Origin: Psilocybe azurescens
Lineage: Eukaryota; Basidiomycota; Agaricomycetes; Agaricales; Agrocybaceae
DNA length: 64,000 bases
NCBI GenBank assembly: GCA_023853785.1
Contig: JAJIRX010000681.1
Location: 434,001 to 498,000, forward strand
Direction: 5' to 3'
This document shows, one piece after another, positions 35,349-48,063 of the stretch; position 1 is the stretch's first letter, and each line of letters begins with the position of its first letter. A program made the translations under genes and the position numbers. The notes below the pieces were generated by a model, which did no database searches, had not been told where the DNA came from, and saw only the letters and a program-made list of their open reading frames with translations.

Positions 35349-35557
35349 GTGAGAGACAAGAAAGTGAACACGCCGGGCCGGGTGTACTGCATGCTTAAAC
35401 TTCCAAAGTAGGACATAACCCCTTACTCATGAACACAAATGGCTTTGACCCCGGGCGTCATTGAACGGATCTTCACACTGCAGTAGTATTTTTATCGTGA
35501 CCAAGAGATGTGAGCACCCTTCCTTTCCTTTATACCTTATTCATTTTCTGTCTTTCG
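35349..35557. promoter_or_regulatory. Divergent promoter of MED7 and the acyl-CoA ligase
   Basis: 209 bases between divergent ATGs. It contains GCCGGGCCGGG at about 35371. No TATA box or known operator can be supported. Confidence 0.3.
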
Positions 35558-38327
35558 ATGTCTCAATTTAGCTCTCCTGTTCCTTTGCCTAAAATTCCTG
35601 ACGATCTAACAATCCCTCAGTTCATTTTTTCGTAGCGGCGGCGTACACGAGTCCCCGTCTCGACCTGTAAGACCAAGCAATGTCCCTTTCTTTATCGAAG
35701 ATCGTACGGGACGCGGTATACTCTACAAAGAGGTATGCTGTACACATCGTTTGTCGAATACGTCAACAGGGGTGATAATAAAAGCTCGTCCTGTCGCTTT
35801 AGGCCCACCACCGTACATACGGTCTGGCAAATGCACTAAGCATCAAGTGGAAGATTGGTGTGTATTGCTGACTCTTTGACGTGTATTCCTCTGATATGTG
35901 TGCCATTTATTAGGTCCAAAAGATGTCGGTTCGTTTTATTCTTTGCTCAGTTAGCTCCGACGACGGGACTGATCACCGCGAATAGTTTGTTTATTCAGCC
36001 CAAATCACATAGGTTGCGCTTCCTCCACTTCTATGAGACCTTGACTAACAGCCATTACTGTCATTTGCATAGATTACGCAACAATTGTTTGGGCTGTTCA
36101 CACCCTTGGGGGTATAATAACGTGAGTTCTGACTAAAATTTGAAACCGTTCGATTCAACGCGTTACCTCGTGTATTTTAGCCCAGCAAACCCGACATATA
36201 CAGCTGAAGAGCTAAGGCACCAGCTATCGCTCACAAAGGCAAAACTCATTGCCGTGCACCCTGAATATCTTAACACCGCTATATCTGCTGCACGTTCTTG
36301 TGGACTGTCTGAAACGTCCTTTTTCCTTTTGGACTCAAGTTCATCGTCAGAAATACCAACAATTGATCACCTAGTGTCCTTTGGTGCTAGTCATGGCGAA
36401 AACTACAGAGCAATACGCTTTGAACCTGGACAGGCATCGAAGACCATCGCATTTCTCTCTTTTTCGAGCGGAACAACAGGTCGGCTTTATTGGTTACTGA
36501 CCTTTCTGAACCTGACTTACTTGCTATGGACACACATTCAGGCAAACCGAAGGTAAGTCATATGCGAGTCAGCTATTCTGACGTTGAAATAACAAGAATA
36601 ATCTATAATGCAGGCTGTAGCCATTTCACATTATTCAGTTATCGCAAACATAATCCAAATGGTTACTCACTATAGGATAAATGACCCAACATGGGCATCA
36701 AAATATGTAGCCCCGGGAGACGTGGTTTTGGGAGGCGAGTGATATTAGGTCGTCACTATCTCTCCTTGCTGATGGATTGAACTTTCAGCTCTTCCTTTCT
36801 TTCGTAAGTAGGCCCTGCGTATATCGACATTATGATTGTGAAATGTTGACCGAAATACTCAGATATCTATGGGCTTGTTGTTATTGTGCGTTACCTGCTC
36901 AGACAAATTACATTTCAGTTCTAATTACGAGCTCTTAGATGCATTATGTGTTATACTGTGGTGTAAGTAACGCCGTATCTATTTTCATCGTCGCTCCCGC
37001 TTCTGAACTACCTCTAATTACAGGGATCCATTGTCGTCATCCCAAAATTCAACTTTCCCGAATTTTTGGGGAGTATAGATAGGCATAGAATTACTCACTT
37101 ATAGTATGTGCATTTATATTTCTTATACATATTTCTTGAGCATTTGCTAATGAATGCCAAAGCCTTGTACCTCCTCAAATTGTCCTTTTCTGTAAAGTAA
37201 TATATTTTAAATTCTCCTTTGTTTCATGTTTTGATTCCATTTCAGCATCCTGCAGCTAAAGAGCGCGATTTCAGTCATGTCAAATTTTGTTTATCCGGGG
37301 CAGCTCCTTTGAGCGGCGAGCTCATGTCGCAGGCATCAAAAGTCTTCCCAAATGCTGTAATTGGTCAAGGATATGGTCAGTAACACATGTATTTTTGACC
37401 CGGCGCAAAGCTTACCTGCATTGTAGGCCTTACTGAAACTGCCACGACTGTCTGCTCTATACGGCATGATCGCAAATTAGGGACTGTCGGCGGTGCTGGT
37501 GAACTCATTCCAGGCATTACGGCTAAAGTTGTCAAATCCGACGGTACTCTTGCAAAAGGAAGGCGAGCAAGGAGAATTGGTTGTGAAAGGGCCCAGCATG
37601 GCCATGGGATACTATAAAAATCCAACAGCGTATGTCGTATTTCTACATTTTTTGTCATAATCACTGAAATTAAATAATCTTACAGTACGGCCGAGACATT
37701 CGCCGACGGCTGGGTTCGGACGGGCGACGAAGTCGTTATCAAGGGCCTTGAGGTTTTTATTGTTGACCGATTGAAAGTATGACACGTTCTTCAACTAGAC
37801 GAAGGGGTTCCGACTCACATATTTTACTGAATAGGAAATTTTGAAAGTGCGAGGCTTCCAAGTGGCACCGGCCGAACTTGAAGGCCATCTATTGCTTCAT
37901 CCTGACGTCGCCGACGCATGCGTGGTTGGAATCCCAGACGAATATAGTGGAGAAATACCTCTTGCTTTCGTTGTTCTCTCCGTTGATGCCCTCAAACGCA
38001 TTGACGGAAGTGAGGTTGCCGCGAAGGCACTGAAGCAAGATATTGAAAAGGTTGCTATTCGTTATCTTTTTGCACATCATTGCAGCCCAATATTTAAACC
38101 TTTTCTTTTTAGCATGTCTCAGCCGACAAGGTTCAGTATAAATGGTTGGCGGGGGCGTCGAATTTGTTGATGTCATCCCAAAGAACCCATCCGGAAAAAT
38201 CGTAAGCTGACCTATCGTTTACTTTTTTTCAGATCAGAAGCTAAAATATCACTTCCAGCTGCGACGCGTCCTTCGGGACTATACAAGGACGTTGAAGACT
38301 TCCAAGCCATTACTGACAAGACTCTAA
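35558..38327 (+). CDS. AMP-binding acyl-CoA synthetase of the 4-coumarate-CoA ligase type
   Basis: ANL-superfamily enzyme activating a carboxylic acid through an acyl-adenylate to its CoA thioester. Starts MSQFSSPVPLPKIPDDLTIP at 35558. Motifs in order: LGGIITSPANPTYTAEEL region (about 36105-36210), P-loop SFSSGTTG joined by an intron to KPKAVAISHYSVI, FPNAVIGQGYGLTETATTVC (A5-type, about 37350-37450), DGWVRTGDEV (A7-type), VDRLKEILKVRGFQVAPAEL (hinge), and PKNPSGKI with the catalytic Lys, then LRRVLRDYTRTL and TAA at 38325-38327. At least ten introns. One extra T in T6 at 35625-35630 and one extra G at 37558-37559 break the frame. Removing the latter gives AKEGEQGELVVKGPSM. The C-terminus TRL is not a clear peroxisomal PTS1. 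The substrate (coumarate-like, medium or long chain) cannot be told. Confidence 0.9.
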
Positions 38328-38718
38328 CTAGAATTTAGCGAAGGCTTCCGTTTAGGGGACTGATTATTTATTTGCTGAATACACAACATGGGTAAAGGGT
38401 TGCCGGGCCGTTACCTGTAAATACCTAGGTTGGATCTCCTTGCTCTTTACTCGGGAATCGTTATCATGATAAAGATAGTGACCTCAGTATATTATGATAT
38501 TATGTGGAAAGTGTGATTGTTGTAGGGTTCGGGATGTTTTTTCATTATAAATTGCTGCGCAGCAGTGAGCAGCAGGTTGAAATTTGTTTGCCTTAGTTGG
38601 CCAAAAGTGGACGTCAAAATGAGCTGTATGCATGGCACGTTGCACTTTTTATAGTGGGCGTAGTAGTGATGAGGATAGGCCGCTTCATTCTCATCTTGTC
38701 CTTGTTTTTATCGTATCT
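38328..38718. other. Intergenic, 5' of the second Pal1-like gene
   Basis: 391 bases, 3' region of the ligase and promoter of the next gene, both on +. GCTGCGCAGCAG at about 38552-38563 is a small imperfect inverted repeat. Nothing else is recognised. Confidence 0.35.
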
Positions 38719-41366
38719 ATGAAGTTTAGACTGTCTGTTCAGCCCAAACATGTGGACGAGCTGAAATCTATTGCGCCTTCTCTGCTGTCGGATCCTGCTT
38801 TCTCACCTGACCCGCATTCGAATCCCTTATTATGTTCTCAATGGAGAACCCTCAATCCCTCCAGTGGGACATCCCGCTTTAAAAAGCAAAAATCGAAGAC
38901 AACCCTCTAATTTCGCACACTCTATTTCAGCCGCAGACTTTGGTTTCGACCTTATACCCCCGCCCAACTCGCCCGTCGCGCCTAGTGCTATTCCGACAAC
39001 CACTCATTTTCCTTTTCCCACCAATAACCCACCGCCGTCTGCCCCTCAGAGCAGCTGCATCCCATCCACCTGTTGCCACTCCGATCAGTGCCCCAGTGGC
39101 GTCTGCCACAAACACTTCACCAAAGGAAGGGAAGAAGCGACGCATGCCTTTTCTCTCCCGCCGCAAATCGTCTGCACAACCAATAGAACCTCCTAGACCT
39201 GCTGCCAGTGTCAGACAGAACTTGTTACCGACGCGGAGTGCAAGAGCTGATAATGATGTCACCCAACGAACTCGGCCCGCCCCTGCACCCCGCAATGTGT
39301 CAGAGCCACTCAAGTCTGTGAAGAACACTGAGTCGCGACCAGCCTTACCTCTGCGCAGTGCCACTGTTTCGGGCGCTAGTACGCCAACCACTAGAACTGC
39401 AGGTAAACCATCTGCACCAAGTCAGATCTCTAACTCTCGCACCCAAGATTTGGACAGAATTGATGAACTCGACGAAACCAATCCCTGGGGAATTGCTTTA
39501 CATCATGGAGGTCCTTATGAAGTAGCCGCTCAAGCCTTTAGAAGTGCCAACAATTCGACGACCTTTGGAACGGGAGGCAGCATGCTCAATGACTATCCAC
39601 GCCAGGCGCTGCATGCCCACGGCAATGTAATTCAACCAACTTGTTTAGTGTCTACCTGTGTCCTGATCTTCCATTACAGCTCTATACTCCTCCACAAGTA
39701 CCTACAGGTGTATCATTGAACCTTTCTCCAGGTCAAATCCTTCCTCGGAACTTCGATATTTCCCCGCAAGCTCAATATCCACGCCGTCAAACGACTGTTG
39801 GGCCATCGTCCCATAGGCAGCCTCCTAGTATCTTAGTGCCGGGCACTCCTATTTCTCGACGTCAGTCACAGTCTTTGCCCTTGCTGTCCCCGGAGTCCAC
39901 TTCCAAACCCCCATCCCATATCATCCCCTATATCACCTCGTGATGCACCAATGCCAAAACGAGAGCCTCAGCCCGTACCAGAACCGGAACCGGCGTCAGA
40001 ACCGGATAGAACAGAAGCCATACCATTTGACATCGGTATGGCTATGTTACATCCTTCCGCATCTGCATCTGCCTCTTCTATCCCTTCTATCTACTTGCAT
40101 CCCGAAACATCAGATGACAGTGAATTTGACCCATACGACCCCGTTCATCTTGAGAGAGAGCACCCTCGAACCCCATCATTCGATTCCTCTGCGGAACAGT
40201 CTCGTGGACCATCGCCTGACCCTCAGCCTCAGAGGCTCATTCCACAGCCCACCATATTTAGAAATGTACCGGAGAATCCAGACACCCTTCGCCAGCAAAG
40301 CCCCATAGCACACGACCCTAATACACCTCCTCCATATTCTGATGTTGATTTAGACCTTCAGCATCATTTGCAACCCACACTTCCCATTGATCGCTCACGT
40401 AACTCTTCTCGCGAGCCCAGTCCTGGGCCTTCGTCACGACCTTCTTCGGTGTCTCACGGAGCCCACAACGACGAAGCCGATCATTTGAAGCCGGCACTTA
40501 CTGAGAGACTTCCACATGATACCTCGATAAGTTCTGCAGACCTACGGGAAACGTCGAGCGACTTGCATTTTGTTGCTCAAATGCCTCTCGCACAAAGTAG
40601 TCGCGAGCATGTTCACAATATAGGATTACCCTCCGTTCAAGACCGTGATGCTCGCAACCCACATCAAGTCGCCCAAATGCCTCCCCGCTCGAAGCAGTCA
40701 CGAACATATCCACAATATAAGAACTCCTGCCCTACAAGAACGTGACTTTCGCAGCACTAATCAGATCGCCCAAATGCCTCCCACTCAGAGTAATGGTGAA
40801 CACGTCCAGAGTTTGGGGCCACCTCCAGTTCAAGACCGTGACACTCGTAGCACCCACCATACCATCTCAACATATACCTCTAGCCAGATGCGAAATGGCC
40901 CACCCCCACATCGTCATATTCCAAAACATCTCGTTATGCCAACGCCCTTGAAGAACAATTCTAATAATGGGTTTATTCAGAATCCTACACAACACCCTCC
41001 ACAGTCTTTTTTTGCCCACACAGTTTGGTCCCACGCAGGTGCAAGTTCAAGTACGAGCACAACCACGTGTACCCTACCCTCAACATCCCCCATACCCCCA
41101 AGCTCAGCAATTATTTGCACCGGTGCAATCAAACTCGATACATCCAGCTAAACTAATACCTTCGAGTAAATTGCGAAAGAAACTGAGCACGAAGATAACT
41201 CCTGCACCAGCCACCATTCCACCTCCCCCCAATCGTTACAACTGTATCTTTTGCACCTCCGGTCATTGGGCACGGACAATCTTCTTCGGGCGAAAAGTTG
41301 TTTGGACGATCAAAGGCTGAGAAGATACCGAAACGGGTTCTAAGTAAACGCAGAACGGACTTCTGA
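38719..41366 (+). CDS. Pal1-like protein with three 32-residue repeats
   Basis: Starts MKFRLSVQPKHVDELKSIAP at 38719. With one C fewer at 38824-38826 it continues SNPYYVLNGEPSIPPVGHPA and NFAHSISAADFGFDLIPPPN. The Pal1-type core is LDETNPWGIALHHGGPYEVA (about 39466-39525), very like the core of the 23660 gene, so the two are probably paralogues. An intron at about 39627-39677 leads into a long Pro/Ser-rich region with EPQPVPEPEPASEPD, three tandem repeats at 40575-40863, and a tail ending PKRVLSKRRTDF. Frame breaks occur at 38824-38826, 39042-39045, 39908-39912, 40683-40686, 41007-41013 and 41225-41230, all homopolymers with one base too many. A polarity or endocytic role is inferred from Pal1 only. 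Confidence 0.8.
40575..40863 (+). repeat. Three tandem 96-bp coding repeats
   Basis: Units at 40575-40670 (96 bp), 40671-40767 (97 bp) and 40768-40863 (96 bp), each encoding about 32 residues beginning AQMP and containing a VQDRD or LQERD block. The middle unit is one base longer, in the CCCC run at 40683-40686. That extra base causes the frame break, so the array supports an inserted base. Confidence 0.9.
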
Positions 41367-41776
41367 TAGTATGGCTTTGCATAACGAACATTGCTTATCC
41401 AGTGACGCTTTGTCTAATCTTACTTTTTTATGACCGGCACGACGACCCTTTTATTTTTCTTTTCTTTTGAAACCAACCTGCACACTTGCTCTTCCCTGTC
41501 CTTTCAAACTGAAATTCCTCGTACTTAGATATCCTGCATCGATCGCTGTCATATTCTATCCTGTAACCACTTTTTCCTCTGGAACACATGTTGCATTATC
41601 TGTAAAATTTCTTGTAATAAAATTAATGTCACTTGCCTTTAATATGTTACACAGGCACATAATGTGTACGGTGAACCGTGTAACTTTACGTATGACACGC
41701 ATGATCGAAAATAAATGTTAGATTTACATTCTAGAGAAAAAACGAGGCATTGATAAACGATAGTAATACAAAGTAG
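41367..41776. other. Convergent intergenic region
   Basis: 410 bases between the stops of the Pal1-like gene (+) and SF3A2 (-). Probably both 3' UTRs. AT-rich with no feature recognised. Confidence 0.4.
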
Positions 41777-42653
41777 TTAATAAGCCAGTCTGAACATAAA
41801 TTGGAAACTGTATTGTTTTGTGTCAGGGTCCCAATGTGACCAATTCCAGTACCCAGCATCGTCAGCCTCATCCTCGATTTCGCGAGCAGGGATACGGAAA
41901 GCAATGGTTTCGTACGGCTCTGCTGCGACCTAAGAGTGAAAAGGTTATTAGAGAGGCATACTGAGGGCGCTGTGGGACTTACGATAAGATATTGGTAGGC
42001 TTTGTTCGGTGGCTCTCGTTTTTGCTCCCAGGCACTCATAAACCTCCGACGGGGTAAAACCCCTCCTTGATTTGCGGTAAGTGGACTTGGACCATCATGC
42101 CCTCTTTTCCGGTATCTCTGTCGCGAACTTTGGTTACTCTGTATCCAGGTCGGCCAATTTTCAGGAAGACTTTTCGTTGAATGTTAGTTTGGGTAGGGGC
42201 AATGGTCAACTGAGTATCTTTAGCGTCGCGTGCAGCACGGCGAGCAAGATTGGTTTGATGTTTTTTGCCCTGCGTGTGGGCGAGATAAGAGCCCTCATTC
42301 GTGTGTAGTGTCAAACATAGGCGACATTCGAGTGATCCCAAATGGTTGCGGAGAATATAAGGATCCTGTGAACGACATTACATCAAATATTCAAGAACAG
42401 CGACAACGAACTCACCTTGGCAAGATCGATGGTCTCGAGAGCAAGTTTCCTTAGACGTTCTCGTCTGTCTACATTGGTCTCTGAAGCTCCAGCTACACCG
42501 CCTCCACCGAATTTTTGAGCCAACACGATTCTGTTGTGAATAGTTCAATGCGATGACAATGTGCCCAAAAGATGAATGCAACAAACCTGATAATCTTTGA
42601 ATAAAGTAAACTTCAATAGAAAAAGGTGCAATTTTTGTATAAGACTCACCCAT
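41777..42653 (-). CDS. SF3A2: Splicing factor 3A subunit 2 (PRP11)
   Basis: Core U2 snRNP protein contacting the branch-site region. Assembling ATG-G (42653-42650), an 8-nt micro-exon ATTATCAG (42587-42594) and the next exon gives MDYQNRVGSK, the expected N-terminus. One extra base in T5 at 42514-42518 must be removed to read KFGGGGVAGASETNVDRRER. Then come LRKLALETIDLAK, the zinc-finger block CRLCLTLHTNEGSYLAHTQG and KKHQTNLARRAARDA, then FLKIGRPGYRVTKVRD, MSAWEQKREPPNKAYQYLIV and AAEPYETIAFRIPAREIEDE. It ends FQFMFRLAY at 41777. The product is about 220 residues, similar to yeast and animal cores without the animal proline-rich tail. Divergent from RRP5 by 239 bases. Confidence 0.93.
42587..42594 (-). 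other. 8-nt micro-exon of SF3A2
   Basis: On the minus strand, CAAAG|ATTATCAG|GTTTGT. Joined to ATG-G upstream and AATCGT downstream, it encodes residues D-Y-Q of MDYQNRVGSK. Both flanking introns are GT-AG (upstream donor GTGAGT at 42649; downstream acceptor CACAACAG). Confidence 0.8.
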
Positions 42654-42892
42654 GATCTCAAGAAACAATTGCTCTCGAATTCACTCAAAGAGTTAGAGCT
42701 GTAAGTTGAAGGGAGTCGCGTTCAAGGGGAAATGGTCACGGATTCGTTTGATGTATGTATTACATAATTGAGATCTACCAGGTCCGGCAACCCGATCCCC
42801 GTCAAAAATTCTGCTTAGGCTGTAAGCGAAAAGCCTTCAATTATAACTCACACCTTTCCGCGTCTCATACCCCTCTTATAGTTTCAGTCAGT

Positions 42893-45800
42893 ATGGCTGC
42901 GCTGAAACGTACTCTGGACGACTCCTCATCAAACCATAAACCCAAAAAATCAAGGACGGAATCGCACAAAACAGACCAACTCAATCTGACCAAAACTTCT
43001 TCATTATTGACTGCCGAGGTCGATTTCCCTCGAGGAGGGGGAACTTCATTCACACCGCTTGAAGTCAAAGCTATCAGAGCAGAGGCTGTGAAAGAGGCTA
43101 ACGCTGAACTCTTCGAAGTCCGTCCACTCAGTTTTGATATTATTACTTTCTGACCGCGTTTTTGTTTAGGATGCTACCAGTGAGAAGAAGAACAAAAAGA
43201 GGAAGCGCAAGACTGGAGGAGAGTCTTCAATAACTCAGTCTTCTGACTCAAAAGATAAGATTCGAATTGAGCATCTCAATTACAAGGTACACCTTGCTCA
43301 TCTTGACTATTTGTCTTTCTCGTTCTTACGCCATATCTATTAAATAGCGACTAAACGTTGGGATGAAGATCTTTGGTCAAATTGTTTCTATCCTACCACT
43401 TGCATTGATCATATCACTCCCAAACCAACTCTTCGCTCATATCCCAATTACAAATATATCTTCCCAATTGACCCAAAACTTGGAACGTGCTGAGGAAGAA
43501 GACGAAGATTCAATAATGGACGATGACGATGATAAAGAGGACGAAAAGAACGTGAAGGACGCTGTACCTGAACTCTTTGAAATATTCAGTGTTGGCCAAT
43601 TCGTACGGGCCGTTGTTTCTGCTGTCCACCAACCTGGTGCAAGCAACACTTCTGGCATAGATAAATCTCGAGATGAAATCACGAAAGCAAGCAAGCGTGT
43701 TGAGCTCTCTCTAATTCCCGAGCGTGTCAATGCTGGAGTTTCGAAGTCTGATCTCAAACAAGGATTTGTAAGTTCACAGTTTGCTGAATGTCAACTTTAT
43801 TAGAAAGCCTTATCTCTATAGAGCATAACTGCAGCTGTAAAGAGCAGTGAAGACCATGGATATATTCTCGACTTTGGTATCTCAGACGTCTCGGGTTTCT
43901 TACCTCAGAAAGAAGCCAGCAAGGGTAAACTGAACGACACAAAGTTACCAATCGGTGCCCTGCTAAACGTTACGATCACTAAAATGTCGGCCAATGGTCG
44001 AACATGCACAGTTAGCACAGATGCCGCTGCTTTTGCAAACTCTTGCGTACGTCCTTCAATGTTTTACTGGATACTCTAAATTCTCATTTTTTACTTTATT
44101 AGCTATCTGAAATATCTTCAGTGACCTCGGTTCTTCCCGGAACTTTGGTGCAAGCTTTGATCACCTCTGTTCATCCTCACGGGCTTAACTTGCAAGTTCT
44201 TGGTTTCTTCGATGGAACTGTCGACCGGCTACACCTCGATCAAGATCCAGCCTTATATAAAGTTGGAAAGAAAGTCAAAGCAAGAGTTTTGTACGATTGG
44301 TCATCGTCATCGCCTCCCAAATTTGCCCTTGCCCTTGTTGATCATATTGTTAAACTACGGGCCCGTTTTGGGGTTGATAAGGACGAAACAGAGAGCGGCA
44401 AGAGTGTACAAGAGCTATATCCTGTCGGTACACTGCTGAATGCTGTCAAAGTGCTTCGGTTGGAGGCAGAACGTGGATTAGTTGTGGAAGTCGCTCCCGG
44501 TGTCGAAGGATTTGTTCATGTTGGTGGTTCCCTTTATGCCAAAATATTACTGGTTCTAATCTTCGTATCCTAGATATCTCATACCTCTGATGACCATGTC
44601 CCATCTCTCTCAACATCAGGATCTTGGAAGCCTGGCTCTTTCCATCCTGCCCGTGTTACTGGCTTCTTTTCTCTTGACGGCCTCCTTCAGTTATCGTTGA
44701 AGCCCTCCATCATACAACAAAAGTACTTCCAAGTGGGAGATGTCGAGGTCGGGGAGGTTGTCAAAGGTACCATCAAAAAGCTTACAGACTCTGCTCTCTT
44801 TGTATCTCTATCAGGCGGTATTGACGGCGTTGTATGGCCCAACCACTACGCTGATATCGCCTTGAAGCATCCAGCTAAAAGGTTTAAAGAAGGCGCCAGC
44901 ATTAAATGCCGGGTATGAATACCACTTTCTCAAAGTTTGACATGTCTTTAATCACTCGCGTTACTAGGTTCTTGTTGTCGATCCGGAACGAAAGCGTATT
45001 TCATTGACGGCCAAGAAAACTTTGGTGGATTCAAATCTACCAGTGTTGTCAAAAATTGAAGACACTGTCCCGGGAGTAGTCACTCATGCTGTGGTTTTCA
45101 AGATATACGAAAAGCATCTACTGGTTGAGTTTTTCAACAATCTGAAAGCAATAGTCCCGTCGAGAGAAATCAGGTACGTCTCGTACTTTTTGTGAAGCTA
45201 CTTAATTTAACATAGGCGCATAAAGTGATACGCCCAAAAGCCAGCTTTCGGAGGCTTTCCCTCTAGGACGAGTGGTCCGTGTTCGAATTCTTGGTGTGGA
45301 TGAAGGTCGTGTTACAGCAAGCATTCGTCGGGCTACTTCCAATTTCGAGGTCGCTAGCGATATCAGTGCAATAGAGATAGGCAACACGGTGGAAGGCAAG
45401 GTGGCAGAAATACACAAAGATAACGTCGTCCTCGTTTTACAACCTTCCCATGTACGGGCACTCCTTTCCCTTAAGAACCTCGCCAACCACCGTGGCTTGT
45501 CTGTTCCCCAATTACGCGTCAGCTTGAAAGTTGGTGAAAATTTGGACGAACTAGTTGTTGTCACTCGAAATCCGGAAAAGGCGCTCGTCTTGGTTGCAAA
45601 CAAGCCCAAAACGAAGGCAGCAGCTTTGCCCAAGGGATCCTCTATCACGATGGAATCAGTCGCTATAGGTCAGCTTGTAGGTGGACGGGTAACTCGACAC
45701 ACACGCCACGGAGCCCTAGTCAAAATTTCTTCAAACATCGGTGGTATATTGCACTATACGGACTCAGGAGATGACTTCGACGGTTTATCTCTGCCCCCAT

Positions 45801-48063
45801 TGATTCTATAATCAAGGCAGCTGTCACTGGAATCGACTCCACGAAAAGACAGTTGACGCTGTCGACTCGCCATTCACGGATGTACCCAGATCAAGTTAAC
45901 ACTGTGGTTGATCGAGAAATCAGTAGTATATCTGACGTTCAAATAGGCGACAATGTTCGCGGATTCGTCAAGAATATTGTCGAACATGGCCTATTTGTGA
46001 CTATTGGTCGGGAAGTCGATTGCCGTGTCCAAATTAGAGAGCTCTTCGATGAGGTTTGTCATTGTTATCCAGTTCATTGCTTGACTTAACCTGGTTCCTT
46101 TTTATTCTTAAGTATATCAAAGATTGGCAAGGTAACTTCCAAGAACACCAATTAGTGAAAGGTCGCATCATAAGGTCGGTATTTTGATAATGTCCTCGGG
46201 ACCTCTGTTACTGACAAGGTCAACTTAGTGTGGATATACCTAGTAAAAGGTCGAAATGTCCTTCAGGTCAATCGAGGTTGCTCAGAGAAAGACATCCTCA
46301 GGTATCACTTTAAGCGACCTAAAGGAAGGCCAGAAGGTTCCCGGGTCGGTGAAAAAATTGAAGACTACGGTTTGTTCATACAAATTAACAACTCAAAACT
46401 GAGCGGTCTTTGTCATAAATCTCAAGTTCGTGTTCACTTGTGCTGCCTATCCGACGCATAATCTGACTTAACATTAGTTGTCTGACAACCCCGACGCCGA
46501 TGTTGCGGGTGCACTCCGTGGCTTCCGTGAAGGTGACAAAGTCAAGGCGTATATATTGAGCATTGACAACCGCCGAATTTCTCTAAGCTTGAAGCCATCC
46601 TATTTTAGCAAGGAAGACTTGGAGGAAGACTCAGAGGAAGTCGATGACGATGACGACATAGAGGGACAGGGTGGCGACGAAGGCTTGGACCAAGATATGG
46701 ACGAAGAAGAAGACGATGTAGAAGGTTCAGAAGCTGTCGATGAGAGTGAAAATGACGAAGACATGCAAATCGATTCGGAACATATGAAGATCGAATACCA
46801 GTCGAAGAATACCGCTGAGTCAACGGTGTCCAAGAAGCCTTCAACTTCAAGCGTTCCATCGTTGGCTCTGACAGGGAGGATTCAAGTGGTCGGGCGACGC
46901 TCAAAATCAGGCTGAAGAAGCAGAGTCCTCATCTGACGAGGATGACGAGGAAGCCGGGCAATCTAGCAAGAGGAAGCGGAAGCGCAAACAAATCGAGTTG
47001 GATCTTACTGGAGACATGCATACCAAGACACCGGAGTCCAATGCTGACTTCGAGCGCGTTCTCCTTGGTTCGCCTAACTCGTCATTCCTATGGATACAGT
47101 ACATGTCCTTTCAGTTGCCCTTATCAGGAAGTCGACAAGGCGCGAGAAATCTCTCGACGAGCCATCCAGACTATCAACTTCCGTGAAGAAAAGGAGAGGC
47201 TTAATATCTGGATTGCTCTTCTTAACTTGGAGAATGTCTATGGCTCAGATGAAACCTTGGAAGCAGTGTTCAAAGAAGCTGCCCGAGCAAATGACTCCAA
47301 GACCATCCATCTACGGCTTGCCTCCATCTTTGAGCAGTCGGACAAATTTGAGGCGAGTCATTATTTATAAAATTCAGGGCGGTTTGCTTACTTCTTTCCC
47401 CTTTTCAGAAAGCTGAGGAGCAATATAAACGAACTTGTAAGAAGTTTGGCCAAAGTTCCAAAGTTTGGACGCTGTTTGGTGAATTCCAGTTGAAGAGAGG
47501 GAACGTCGAAGAATCAAGAAAACTTCTCCCCCGCAGTTTACAAAGTCTGGAAAAACGAAAACGTGGGTGCTTCATAACCGTGTAAATGGGAAACACCATT
47601 TAAAGAAGAGGTTACATAGACCTGAAAACCATCTCGAAGTTTGCCCAGCTCGAGTATAAGTATGGCGAACCGGAACGCGGGAAAACTCTGTTTGAAGGTA
47701 TCGTTGATTCTCATCCCAAACGATGGGACATGTGGTCCGTCTACATGGATATGGAAGGAGTTCAGGGTGATATCCAAAGTCTGAGGTACGCTCAATACTT
47801 TGAATCGAGCTTGCCCGACCCTTACTTGTCTAATCTTAGAAATCTCTTCGACCGCGTATTGGCACTGAAAATGACCAGCCATAAGGCCAAGTACGTCACT
47901 TAAGTATATTTACCACAGAACCATTCTAATGTCTATTCTCCACACAAGGTCATTCTTCAAGAAATGGCTCGAGGCGGAAAAGAGGATTGGTGACGAGGAA
48001 GGAGTCGCGGTTGTCAAGCAAAAGGCCATGGAGTGGGCACAAAGGGCATCAAATGCATCATGA
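42893..48063 (+). CDS. RRP5: rRNA biogenesis protein RRP5
   Basis: Large nucleolar S1-repeat protein needed for processing of both 18S and 5.8S pre-rRNA. Starts [20 protein letters not shown] at 42893, followed by a basic KKRKRKTGG segment. Then come about ten S1 RNA-binding repeats, for example [80 protein letters not shown] and [20 protein letters not shown]. An acidic linker follows ([20 protein letters not shown]). The C-terminal HAT/TPR-like half contains [60 protein letters not shown] and [20 protein letters not shown]. It ends QRASNAS at 48063. More than ten introns. Single-base breaks occur at 45794-45798, 46245-46248, 46874-46876 and 47127-47128. Repairs restore family sequence, for example PLSEVDKARE. 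Confidence 0.95.
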
